DNA from: Pedobacter sp. SL55
GTDB taxonomy: Bacteria; Bacteroidota; Bacteroidia; Sphingobacteriales; Sphingobacteriaceae
Direction: 5' to 3'
Length of the DNA: 64,000 bases
Assembly (NCBI RefSeq): GCF_026625705.1
Contig: NZ_CP113059.1
Location: 3,844,001-3,908,000, forward strand
The stretch's first letter is position 1; every line of letters starts with the position of its first letter. The notes beneath the pieces were generated by a model that made no database searches, had not been told where the DNA came from, and saw only the letters and a list, made by a program, of their open reading frames with translations. Below, one piece after another: positions 32,768 to 43,100 of the stretch. Position numbers and translations under genes: made by a program.

Positions 32768-35700
32768 ATGATTCATTTCTTTTTAGGTCAATCTGACGAG
32801 GTTTTTGTTTTACAAACAAGCAAAACTTTATCCCCAACTGATACAGAAAAATTAGAATGGCTTTTCGGCGGAGCTAAATTGAGCACCGAAAGTTCTTTAA
32901 CAGGTTTTTTTGTTGGTCCACGTGCAGCAATGATTACTCCTTGGAGTACCAACGCGGTAGAAATCACTCAAAACATGACACTTGATGGCATCATCAGGAT
33001 TGAAGAATTTAAAAAAGTGGACGAAGGGTTTACGGCATTTGACCCCATGCTTTCTCAAAAATACAGTGGTTTAAACCAAGAAGTATTTAATATTAACATT
33101 AAGCCAGAGGCGATATTAGAAATTACAGATATTGCGGCTTACAACAAGCAAGAGGGCTTATCTTTAAGTGATGAAGAAGTAGATTACCTAGAAGGATTAG
33201 CTGATAAACTAGGAAGACCGTTAACAGATTCGGAAGTATTTGGCTTCTCGCAAGTAAATTCAGAGCACTGCCGCCATAAAATTTTCAATGGTACTTTCGT
33301 AATTGATGGCGAGGCAAAACCAACGTCGCTTTTTAAACTGATTAAGAAAACATCGGAAACTCATCCAAACGATATCGTTTCTGCATATAAAGATAATGTG
33401 GCTTTTGTAAAAGGCCCGAAAGTGCAACAATTTGCACCTTCTAAACCAGATGAGCCATCGTTTTACGAAACCAAAGATTTTGATTCGGTAATTTCAATCA
33501 AGGCCGAAACCCACAACTTTCCAACTACGGTAGAGCCTTTTAATGGTGCTGCTACAGGTTCGGGTGGCGAAATTAGAGATCGTTTAGCTGGCGGACAAGG
33601 CTCTTTGCCTTTAGCAGGAACAGCGGTTTACATGACTGCCCTTTCTCGTTTGGAGGAGAATCGTCCTTGGGAAAAAGGTATGGAAGAGCGCCAGTGGTTG
33701 TACCAAACACCAATGGATATCTTAATCAAAGCTTCAAACGGAGCTTCTGATTTTGGAAATAAATTCGGTCAGCCGTTAATTACTGGTTCTGTACTTACTT
33801 TCGAACACGAAGAGCACGACCGTAAATTAGGTTTCGATAAAGTGATTATGTTGGCTGGTGGTGTAGGTTACGGAAAACTAGCACAAGCCAAAAAACAAGA
33901 ACCAAAAACTGGCGATAACATCGTGGTTTTAGGTGGTGAGAATTACCGTATTGGTATGGGTGGCGCTGCTGTTTCTTCTGCAGATACTGGTCAACATGGT
34001 TCTGGAATTGAATTAAATGCGATACAACGTTCTAACCCAGAAATGCAAAAACGTGCGGCTAATGCGGTTCGTGCAATGGTAGAGAGCGACAATAACACCA
34101 TCGTATCCATTCACGATCACGGTGCTGGTGGTCACTTAAACTGTCTTTCTGAATTAGTTGAAGCCACTGGAGGTAAAATCGATTTAGATAAATTGCCAGT
34201 TGGCGACCCTACCCTTTCTGCAAAAGAGATCATCGGTAACGAGTCGCAAGAACGTATGGGCTTGGCGATTAGCGAAGAACATACAGCTACTTTAAAGAAA
34301 ATTGCTGATCGTGAGCGTTCTCCAATGTATACTGTTGGTAAAGTAACTGGCGATCATCGTTTTACTTTTGAATCTGCAACTACTGGTGCAAAACCAATGG
34401 ATTTGGCATTGAGCGATATGTTTGGCAGCTCACCAAAAATGATTATGGATGACAAAACTGTTGACCGTAATTATGAAGCTGTTGCTTACGATCAAGGTAA
34501 AATCAACGAATATTTAGAGCAAGTGCTCCAATTAGAAGCCGTTGCTTGTAAAGACTGGTTAACTAACAAAGTTGATAGATGTGTTGGCGGTCGCGTAGCA
34601 AAACAACAATGCGCTGGTCCGTTACAATTGCCATTGAACAACGTAGGTGTAATGGCTTTAGATTTCCAAGGAAAAGAAGGTATTGCGACTTCGGTGGGTC
34701 ACGCACCAGTTTCTGCATTAATTGATGCTGGTGCTGGAAGTAGAATTGCCATTGCAGAATCATTATCAAATATTGTTTGGGCACCATTAAAAGATGGCTT
34801 GAAAAGTGTTTCCCTTTCGGCAAACTGGATGTGGGCTTGTAAAAATGAAGGCGAAGATGCCCGTTTGTACGAAGCTGTAGAGGCTTGTTCAGATTTTGCT
34901 ATCGAGTTGGGTATCAATATCCCAACGGGTAAAGATTCACTTTCGATGAAACAGAAATACAAAGATGGCGATGTAATTGCGCCTGGAACTGTAATTATTT
35001 CTGCTGCTGGTAACTGTAACGATATAACTCAAGTAGTTGAGCCTGTTTTACAGAAAGATGGTGGTAATATTTACTACATCAACTTAAGTAATGATACTTA
35101 TAAATTAGGAGGTTCTTCGTTTGCGCAAGTTTTAAATAAAGTTGGTAACGAAACTCCTGATGTAAAGGATGCGGCTAAATTCAACACTGCTTTTAACGCT
35201 ATCCAAGAGTTAATTAAAGCTGGCAAAATTAAAGCTGGTCACGATATTGGTAGCGGTGGTTTAATCACTACGCTTTTAGAAATGTGTTTTGCAGATCAAA
35301 ACTTAGGTGCAAATATTGATTTATCTAGCTTAGGCGAAGTTGATGCTTTGAAAGTATTATTTGCTGAAAACATTGCTTTGGTTTTCCAAGCTGATGAAAG
35401 CGTTGAAGCTATCTTAAATGATAAAGCCGTTGTTTTTCACAAAATTGGTTTGGTAAGTAATACCGCTACTTTAAGTGTAGCTAACAACGCAACCAACTAC
35501 ACTTTCGATATTAACCACTTACGTGATGTTTGGTTTAAAACTTCTTATTTGTTAGACCGCAAACAAAGTGGAGAGGTAAAAGCGAAAGAGCGTTTCGACA
35601 ATTATAAAAATCAGCCTTTAAAATTCAACTTCCCTGCACAATTTGATGGCAAAAAGCCAGTAATTGATGCAAGTAAGCCTCGTCCGAAAGCAGCAATTTT

Positions 35701-36433
35701 ACGTGAAAAAGGTAGTAACTCTGAGCGTGAAGTAGCTAACGCAATGTATTTGGCAGGTTTCGATGTGAAAGATGTTCACATGACGGATCTAATTTCGGGC
35801 AGAGAAACTTTAGAAGATATTCAATTTATCGGTGCTGTTGGTGGTTTCTCTAACTCTGATGTTTTAGGCTCTGCAAAAGGTTGGGCTGGTGCATTTTTAT
35901 ACAACGAGAAAGCTCGTGTAGCATTAGAAAACTTTTTCAACAGAGAAGATACTTTATCTGTAGGTATTTGTAATGGTTGTCAGTTATTTGTGGAATTAGG
36001 TTTAATTAACAAAAACCACGAAGTAAAACCTAAAATGTTGCACAACGATAGCCATAAACACGAAAGTATATTCACATCACTAACTATTCAAGAGAACAAA
36101 TCGGTAATGTTATCTACCTTAGCTGGTAGCACTTTAGGTGTTTGGGTATCACACGGCGAAGGTAAATTCCAATTACCGTACGAAGAAACTAAATATCAAA
36201 TCGTTTCTAAATATGGATACGAACAATATCCGGCCAACCCTAATGGTTCTGATTATAACACCGCTATGATGTGTGATGAAACTGGCAGACACTTGGTAAT
36301 GATGCCTCATATCGAGCGCTCATTGTTTCAGTGGCATTGGGCAAATTATCCGGCAGGTAGAAAAGACGAAGTTTCGCCTTGGATGGAAGCTTTTGTAAAT
36401 GCAAGAAAATGGGTGGAGAAACACCAGAAATAA
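32768..36433 (+). CDS. purL: Phosphoribosylformylglycinamidine synthase (single chain)
   Basis: PurL converts FGAR, glutamine and ATP to FGAM in purine synthesis. The 1221-residue protein is the large fused type. It starts at MIHFFLGQSDEVFVLQ; the 42-residue upstream extension is unlike the family. The N-terminal linker, the two AIR-synthase-like ATPase halves (SEHCRHKIF, KAETHNFPTTVEPFNGAATGSGGEIRD) and the C-terminal amidotransferase (ISVGICNGCQLFVELG with the nucleophilic Cys, and HVH/HE near the end) are all present. It is monocistronic, with a terminator 6 bp after the stop. The purM gene at 54188 belongs to the same pathway. Confidence 0.97.
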   Translation: MIHFFLGQSDEVFVLQTSKTLSPTDTEKLEWLFGGAKLSTESSLTGFFVGPRAAMITPWSTNAVEITQNMTLDGIIRIEEFKKVDEGFTAFDPMLSQKYSGLNQEVFNINIKPEAILEITDIAAYNKQEGLSLSDEEVDYLEGLADKLGRPLTDSEVFGFSQVNSEHCRHKIFNGTFVIDGEAKPTSLFKLIKKTSETHPNDIVSAYKDNVAFVKGPKVQQFAPSKPDEPSFYETKDFDSVISIKAETHNFPTTVEPFNGAATGSGGEIRDRLAGGQGSLPLAGTAVYMTALSRLEENRPWEKGMEERQWLYQTPMDILIKASNGASDFGNKFGQPLITGSVLTFEHEEHDRKLGFDKVIMLAGGVGYGKLAQAKKQEPKTGDNIVVLGGENYRIGMGGAAVSSADTGQHGSGIELNAIQRSNPEMQKRAANAVRAMVESDNNTIVSIHDHGAGGHLNCLSELVEATGGKIDLDKLPVGDPTLSAKEIIGNESQERMGLAISEEHTATLKKIADRERSPMYTVGKVTGDHRFTFESATTGAKPMDLALSDMFGSSPKMIMDDKTVDRNYEAVAYDQGKINEYLEQVLQLEAVACKDWLTNKVDRCVGGRVAKQQCAGPLQLPLNNVGVMALDFQGKEGIATSVGHAPVSALIDAGAGSRIAIAESLSNIVWAPLKDGLKSVSLSANWMWACKNEGEDARLYEAVEACSDFAIELGINIPTGKDSLSMKQKYKDGDVIAPGTVIISAAGNCNDITQVVEPVLQKDGGNIYYINLSNDTYKLGGSSFAQVLNKVGNETPDVKDAAKFNTAFNAIQELIKAGKIKAGHDIGSGGLITTLLEMCFADQNLGANIDLSSLGEVDALKVLFAENIALVFQADESVEAILNDKAVVFHKIGLVSNTATLSVANNATNYTFDINHLRDVWFKTSYLLDRKQSGEVKAKERFDNYKNQPLKFNFPAQFDGKKPVIDASKPRPKAAILREKGSNSEREVANAMYLAGFDVKDVHMTDLISGRETLEDIQFIGAVGGFSNSDVLGSAKGWAGAFLYNEKARVALENFFNREDTLSVGICNGCQLFVELGLINKNHEVKPKMLHNDSHKHESIFTSLTIQENKSVMLSTLAGSTLGVWVSHGEGKFQLPYEETKYQIVSKYGYEQYPANPNGSDYNTAMMCDETGRHLVMMPHIERSLFQWHWANYPAGRKDEVSPWMEAFVNARKWVEKHQK

Positions 36434-36439
36434 TATTAG

Positions 36440-36467
36440 AAAAGCCACAATTTAGATTGTGGCTTTT
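36440..36467 (+). terminator. Terminator of purL
   Basis: The stem AAAAGCCACAAT pairs with ATTGTGGCTTTT around a TTAG loop and ends in T7. Confidence 0.92.
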
Positions 36468-36507
36468 TTTATTATCTTAGCAAACAAGCGAAAATCTTGT
36501 AGTTTAA

Positions 36508-37368
36508 ATGATAATTGTAAGTATCAATGGGGGTTTAGGCAATCAGCTTTTTCAATACGCATTTGGAAAACATTTAGAGCATATCAACCAAGAAGATGTT
36601 TTTTTTGATCTTTCTGCTTTTGATGGCTCAAACCAGAGAGATTTTGCGTTAAATCATTTTAACATCAATCTTAAAAAGGCCGCACAAAACAAAATACCTT
36701 TCATTTACCGAAAAAATTTCAAGAAATTCAATTTACTCGCTAGAACACTTAACAAGTTATTTTATACGCGTCCTATTTTTACGCAAAATCAATTTCATTT
36801 TAATCCATATTTCCTACAAAAAAGACGAAATGCTTATTATTGGGGTTATTGGCAAAGTGAAAAATATTTTGACGGAGTAAAGAATACAATAAAAAAGGAA
36901 CTTATTTTTAAAGATGAGCCATCGGTTATAGACCAGCAACTATTTCAAAAAATCCAAGAACAACAATCGGTTTGCATTCATGTAAGAAGAGGCGATTATT
37001 TAGGGCATTCGCGGTTAGCAGTTTGCGAATTGTCTTACTATAAAAAAGCCATTGAAGCAATATGTAACAAGGTACAAAACCCCTCTTTTTACATATTTTC
37101 TGATGATATTAACTGGTGCAAAGAAAATTTAACGATCAATTATCAACATACTTTCGTGTATACAGGCGACACTTACAGAGATTTTAAACTAATGACCCAA
37201 TGCAGACATAATATAATTGCAAACAGCTCTTTCAGCTGGTGGGGAGCATATTTGGGGCAAAATCATGATAAAATTGTAATTTCGCCTAAAAAATGGTTTG
37301 TAGAAAACATTGATAAAGACAGATATAACACCAAAGACCTACTCCCCGAAAATTGGATGACTATTTAG
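36508..37368 (+). CDS. Alpha-1,2-fucosyltransferase (GT11)
   Basis: This 286-residue GT11 enzyme transfers fucose from GDP-fucose to a galactose-type acceptor on a surface polysaccharide. The family N-terminus MIIVSINGGLGNQLFQYAFG is present. The nucleotide-sugar motif VCIHVRRGDYLG lies at about residue 155, followed by FYIFSDDINWC and NIIANSSFSWWGAYLG (about 235-250). It starts 40 bp after the purL terminator and runs into a flippase gene with a 9-bp gap. A fucosylated exopolysaccharide or O-antigen is the implied product. Confidence 0.95.
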   Translation: MIIVSINGGLGNQLFQYAFGKHLEHINQEDVFFDLSAFDGSNQRDFALNHFNINLKKAAQNKIPFIYRKNFKKFNLLARTLNKLFYTRPIFTQNQFHFNPYFLQKRRNAYYWGYWQSEKYFDGVKNTIKKELIFKDEPSVIDQQLFQKIQEQQSVCIHVRRGDYLGHSRLAVCELSYYKKAIEAICNKVQNPSFYIFSDDINWCKENLTINYQHTFVYTGDTYRDFKLMTQCRHNIIANSSFSWWGAYLGQNHDKIVISPKKWFVENIDKDRYNTKDLLPENWMTI

Positions 37369-37377
37369 GCTGACCGA

Positions 37378-38910
37378 ATGTATAGGACGAAATATCTTAT
37401 TAAGAATGCTAAAATCAATGTTGCCTTTTTTCTAGTCAACGTTTTTATTACGTTCTTCTCTAGGAAATTTTTTATAGATAATTTAGGCGCCGATTTTTTA
37501 GGTTTAAACACCACAATTTCTAGCATATTAGGCTTTTTACTTCTAACAGAATTAGGTTTGGGAAGTGCCATTACCTATCTTTTGTACAAGCCTTTGGCTC
37601 AGAAAAACTTTAGCGAGGTAAATAAAATAATTCATCTTCTCAACTACTATTATAAACGTTTAGGCTTAGTTATTACAGCTCTAGGCTTAATTTTCAGTAT
37701 CTTCTTGATATTCGTATTCGACAATAATGATCTCCCATTTAGTATCATCTATACCGCTTTTTACAGCTATCTTCTCATAGCCGTAATAAATTACCTATTC
37801 AATTTCAAACAAATTTTAGTATACGCAGATCAAAAAGCTTTCTTGATAAAGAAAACATTAGGAATATGTAATATCTTAAAAGTTATACTACAGATTTTAT
37901 CAGTATTTACTTTTGGAGCCAATCTATACCTTTTCCTTGCATTAGAAGTAATTTTTGCCATTGTAACCTCCATCGCCTTAAACCATCTGATAAAAAAAAC
38001 CTACCCGTGGCTGGAAATATTAAAAGAAAATGATTTCAAATACAAAAAGGAACTTTTAAAAAATGCGAAACAAATATTTTCGCACAGATTAGGCAGCTTT
38101 ATATTAACACAAACAGATCAGTTGCTCATTTACGCCTACACTTCATTAAAAATGGTTACATTTTACAACAATTACCTTATGATTGTACAATTTGCCGTTA
38201 CTTTAACCAATCAACCATTCTTATCACTACATAGTGCTATCGGCAACCTTGTTGTTACCAATAGTAGAGAAAAATCATACCGTGTTTTTCAAGAGCTTTT
38301 GCTCCTAAAATATTGGCTTGCAGGCAATGTCATATTCGTTCTTTATGCAACGTTAAATCCGTTTATAGCATTATGGTTAGACAAAAGCTATATATTAGAC
38401 CATAACATTATCATAATTTTATTGCTAAATTTCTTTATTAACATAGTAAGAAAACCTTTAGATATCTTTTTGCAAGCTTTTGGAATATTTCATGACACTT
38501 GGGCACCATTTACCGAAGCGGGGTTAAATCTAGTGTCGTCTGTAATACTGGGTTATTTTTATGGCATTTTCGGTATTCTCTTGGGTTCATTTATAAGTAC
38601 ATTGTTAATTGTATGTATATGGAAACCCTACCTATTATTTAGTAAAGGATTTAATTTACCGGTACTTTTTTACTTTAAAAAAACTTTAAAGTATTTGCTA
38701 TTTTATTTTTTTGCGGCTATAACGGCATTTTACAGTACACCAAATATACTCCAACACATACACTCCATTAATAAATATATTCAATTTGCGATAAGTCTTT
38801 GTGCTTATTCAATGTTGTTTGCTACATTGTATAGTCTTTTGTTTATTTTGTTTGCAAATGAAAGCAAACCACTCGTAAAAAGATTTAATGCTTTAATAAA
38901 GTCTGCTTAA
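37378..38910 (+). CDS. Polysaccharide flippase (Wzx-like)
   Basis: This 510-residue MATE/MOP-fold protein has about fourteen hydrophobic helices. It begins MYRTKYLIKNAKINVAFFLVNVFI and has the Wzx-type loop FIDNLGADFLGLNTTISSILGF. Such flippases move undecaprenyl-linked oligosaccharide units across the inner membrane. It follows the fucosyltransferase gene by 9 bp and is followed by a GT2 gene 84 bp on, so the three make one polysaccharide module. Wzx and lipid-flippase paralogues cannot be separated by sequence alone. Confidence 0.88.
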   Translation: MYRTKYLIKNAKINVAFFLVNVFITFFSRKFFIDNLGADFLGLNTTISSILGFLLLTELGLGSAITYLLYKPLAQKNFSEVNKIIHLLNYYYKRLGLVITALGLIFSIFLIFVFDNNDLPFSIIYTAFYSYLLIAVINYLFNFKQILVYADQKAFLIKKTLGICNILKVILQILSVFTFGANLYLFLALEVIFAIVTSIALNHLIKKTYPWLEILKENDFKYKKELLKNAKQIFSHRLGSFILTQTDQLLIYAYTSLKMVTFYNNYLMIVQFAVTLTNQPFLSLHSAIGNLVVTNSREKSYRVFQELLLLKYWLAGNVIFVLYATLNPFIALWLDKSYILDHNIIIILLLNFFINIVRKPLDIFLQAFGIFHDTWAPFTEAGLNLVSSVILGYFYGIFGILLGSFISTLLIVCIWKPYLLFSKGFNLPVLFYFKKTLKYLLFYFFAAITAFYSTPNILQHIHSINKYIQFAISLCAYSMLFATLYSLLFILFANESKPLVKRFNALIKSA

Positions 38911-38994
38911 AAAACAGAAGATATCACTAGAATAACCTATCATTTTAAAAAAACAATTAAATGTTTCTTAAACAAAAAATAGTTAAATAACCCG

Positions 38995-39918
38995 ATGCTA
39001 CTAAGTGTGATAATGGCTGTTTACAACGGCGAGAAACATATTAGAGAAGCTATTGAAAGTGTGCTGAACCAAAGTTTTTCTGAATTTGAATTAATCATTA
39101 TAAATGATGGCTCTACAGACAATACTGCCAATATCTTATCGAGTTATAACGACCCTAGATTCATCGTCATTCAGCAAGAGAATTTAGGTGTCGCAAAATC
39201 AAGAAACAAAGCAATTCGCGATGTAGCTAAAGGCAAATATATCGCTATTTTAGATTCGGATGATATAGCGCTACCAACTAGATTTGAAGTACAGCTAGCT
39301 TTTTTAGAAGAAAATCAAGATTATGTTATGGTGGGTGCAAATGCCATTATCATCGATGAAGAAGGCAACGCTCTATATCACTCTGCATTATTAACCGATA
39401 CTAATTTAATTAAAGCTCAATTACCTACTAGTAACTTTTTTAACAGCGCTGCTATTTTTAAAAAAGACGCCTTTATAAATGTTGGAGGTTATAATGAAAC
39501 CATTATTAACCACATAGAAGATGCGATACTATGGATGAAGTTTTCGGAAATAGGTAAAATAACCAACTTGAAAGAAATATTAATAAAATATAGATTAACC
39601 GTAAATTCTTTAACAAATAAAACTGCTGCCGCTTTTAAGATGCAAAAGAAATTGTTAAACAAAATAGCTAAAAACCAAGCCTTTTCTACAAAAGATATTT
39701 CTAGCCTAATTGATAAAAACAAGCTATCCAAAAACAAAAAAGAAAGCCTTTATTACTCACGCTTGGCAAATATTTATTTAACAAAAAACTTAAACAGAAA
39801 ATTGGCACTAACAAACATTTTTAGAAGCCTGTCTATAAATCCTATTAATTTTTCGGCATTTAAACAATTAGCAATACTAACAGTAATTTCGTTAAAATCT
39901 ATACTTAGCAAGTTCTAA
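38995..39918 (+). CDS. Family 2 glycosyltransferase
   Basis: This 307-residue GT-A enzyme begins MLLSVIMAVYNGEKHIREAIESVLNQ and has the donor-binding FELIIINDGSTDNT, ARNxAI-like AKSRNKAIRDVAKGKYIAILDSDDIALPTR (DxD at about residue 85) and the acceptor/base region GGYNETIINHIEDAILWMKF. It has no membrane helix. It adds a sugar to the repeat unit exported by the flippase. The exact linkage cannot be read. The last gene of the polysaccharide run on this strand, it is followed by a 196-bp gap with nothing clear. Confidence 0.92.
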   Translation: MLLSVIMAVYNGEKHIREAIESVLNQSFSEFELIIINDGSTDNTANILSSYNDPRFIVIQQENLGVAKSRNKAIRDVAKGKYIAILDSDDIALPTRFEVQLAFLEENQDYVMVGANAIIIDEEGNALYHSALLTDTNLIKAQLPTSNFFNSAAIFKKDAFINVGGYNETIINHIEDAILWMKFSEIGKITNLKEILIKYRLTVNSLTNKTAAAFKMQKKLLNKIAKNQAFSTKDISSLIDKNKLSKNKKESLYYSRLANIYLTKNLNRKLALTNIFRSLSINPINFSAFKQLAILTVISLKSILSKF

Positions 39919-40114
39919 AAGCATATCTAATGAAGATTAAAAGCTTTACAAAACTTAAAAGCAAGGAGTAAAAATCAGTTTACAAAATATATTTCAACAA
40001 CTTAGATTACAGACTAGATACACAATGTTAGTTTATTTTAAGAATTAGATAGGAGCATTAATCATACAAAATGTTATTTTAGTGAATTGATTCCATTTGG
40101 CTATTTTTTGAAAA

Positions 40115-43100
40115 ATGTATAAATACCTATTTACACTAATTTTATTTGCTACAACCTTTAGCCTTATTGCTCAAAATCCGTATGGCAACGAATGGATAAA
40201 AGAAAACCAGAAGTATGTAAAGATTAAGGTTTCTGAAAATGGTATTCATCGTATTTCTTATAGCCAATTAGCTGCTGCTGGTTTCTTAGCAGAAAATCCG
40301 AATGTGCAGAATTTTCAAGTTTTTTACAGAGGCATAGAAATTCCAATTTATTTGGAAGGGAATAATAACCCAACTTTCGAAAACGGAGAATTTATTGAGT
40401 TTTATGGTAAAAAAAATGACGGAAAATTAGACGAATCTCTTTATCCTTCCAATTTACAACCCAATACTGAGGTAAGCCTGTACGCAGAAGAGTCCTATTA
40501 TTTTTTAACCGTAGGTAGTAGTGCCGGAAAAAGATATGTAAATACAAGCCTTAACAACAGTAATTTAACCCCAGAGCCGTTTATCATATACACTTCATCA
40601 GCAAATTTTGCTGAATCTTATTATCCCGGCAGTTATCTTATAGACGTAATGTCGCTTTCCGAATATCAGGAAGGCGAAGGTTATTTAGGTAGTTTATATG
40701 GCATTGGTGCCACACAGAGCCGTACGTTGCCTACCGCAAATGCCGTAAATGCAGGCAGCTACACGCCTAAGCTATCTTATTACGTAGCCGGTAGATCAAA
40801 TGCAAACACAACAAATGCAAACGGCTACAACCACCACCTTAGAATAAGCATTAACAACAATACGCTTACAGATGCTTCATTTAAAGGATACGAAATATCA
40901 AAAGCCACGATAGATCTTTCTTATAGCTTAATAACTAATGCCACAACTACAGTAAACTTCTCGTCTATTAATGATTTGGGTGCCGTAACCGATTTTCAGG
41001 CCGCTGCCTATGCCCGAATAACCTATGCTAGAAGTTTAGATGCTGCAAATTTTAATTATCTGCCCTTTAAAATATATGGTAATGCAACTGAAGCTTTGCT
41101 GAATTTTACCAATAACAATTGGAGTGAAGCATACGTTATAGACGAAACAAACGCACTTAGATACAGTGGTTCGAAATCGGGAACTACAACAAGTTTTATT
41201 GTAAGAAACTTTGAAGATAATTTATTGCACGTTTATGCCTCAAATGCATATAAAACTCCAAGCGTTGAGCCCATTACTTTTAATTTAATAAAAGCCAACA
41301 ATTTTAACGCTAAATTATTGATTGTGACTCATCAGAGTTTGTTGGCATCTGCAAATGAATATGCATCTTATAAAACATCTAAAGGCTATAACACTTTAGT
41401 AATTACTACCGATGAGCTTTACAACCAGTTTTTTTATGGCCAGCACCATCCGCTAGCAATTAAAAATTTTGTGAGGTACTTATTGCTTAACGGCACCATC
41501 ACTACAAAGCCCGAATATCTTTTACTGCTGGGAAAAGGTTATGAAACTCCAAAATTCAGGTTAAATGAAGATTTAGTTCCAACCATGGGCTATCCATCTT
41601 CTGATAGTTACCTTACTTCAGAAATCATAGACCAGAACATGGCTCCAGCGCTCGCTACAGGTAGAATTCCAGCGAAAACAAATACCGAAGTATTAACTTA
41701 CTTGAACAAATTAAAACAGTACGATCAACAGGGTAATGAAACTTGGAGAAAAAACATCATCAACATTACCGGAGGAGCAAATAGCTCGGAAGATGCTTCT
41801 TTCTCTCAATATCTTAAAAGCCTCTCTTCTGTAGCCGAGAAGGAATATTTTGGTGCAAAAACCATTAATTACTATAAATCGGTAACCGACCCCATAACGG
41901 ACAATTTAATGTCTAAAATAAGTGAAAATATTAATGGTGGCGTGGGGCTATTAAACTTTTTGGGCCACGGAAGCACCACCAGTACAGCCGTTTCCATAGG
42001 CAATCCATCGTATCTTAACAATGCCAGCAAACTACTAGTATATATTATTAATGGTTGCAGTACAGGAAATGCTTTTGTAAATGGTTCGTTAGGAGAAGAT
42101 TATATCTTTCAAAACAATAAAGGCGCTATTGCCTGGATAGGTACAAGCAGCGAAGGCGTGGCCTCTTATTTGTTTAACTACACCAACCTTCTTTTTCAAA
42201 ATTCATTTAATAGCAACTACGGTAGTTCTATTGCTCAGAACATGTCTCGTACTGCAAGGGCTTATCAGTCTGCAAACGATAATTTAAACAAAGCACATTT
42301 ACGTCAGTATATCTTTTTAGGAGATCCTACCATTAATTTCTATTCGCCAACCATGCCCGATTATGAAATAAAAGATCAAGATATTGGACTACAAGATAAA
42401 AATTTAACGGTTAATTCTCCTGTTGTTAAGTTATTCGCTATTGTAAAAAATATTGGCAAAGCAAATTCAAATAGTGTACCTATACAAGTAAGCAGAACGT
42501 TACCAAACAACACTACAATTAACTATCCTGTTGTTAACTATAACAAAATATTAAATACAGATACCATATTGGTAGAGCTTGATAACACGCTGCCTAATAT
42601 TGCCGGAAATAACAAATTTACGTTTGTAATTGACCCAACAAATAGTATTTCCGAAATAAGCAAAACCAACAACACCGGAGTTTTTAACCACATTTTACAA
42701 TCAACAGGCATTACCATTATTTCTCCATCTAATTTTGCGATAACCAATGATGCCAACGTAGAACTAAAAGTGCAGGCTAATGACCTGTTTAGTGCCAATA
42801 AAAATTATGTTTTCGAAATAGATAGCGTTATTACGTTTGATAGTAATTGGAAAAAAAGCTCTCCAAACATAAGTAGTAAAGCATTTGCATCATGGAAACC
42901 TACATTTAATGCAGAAAATGGCAAAGTTTATTATTGGAGAGCAAAACAAATTAACGAAAATGGCCAAAGTAGCGAATGGCAAACTAGCTCATTTACCTAT
43001 ATGGATAATGTTACTTACGGCTGGAACCAATCCCACTATCAGCAATACAACAATATTATAGGAAACAATATCGTGTTTAACAATGAAGATAAAAAATTTG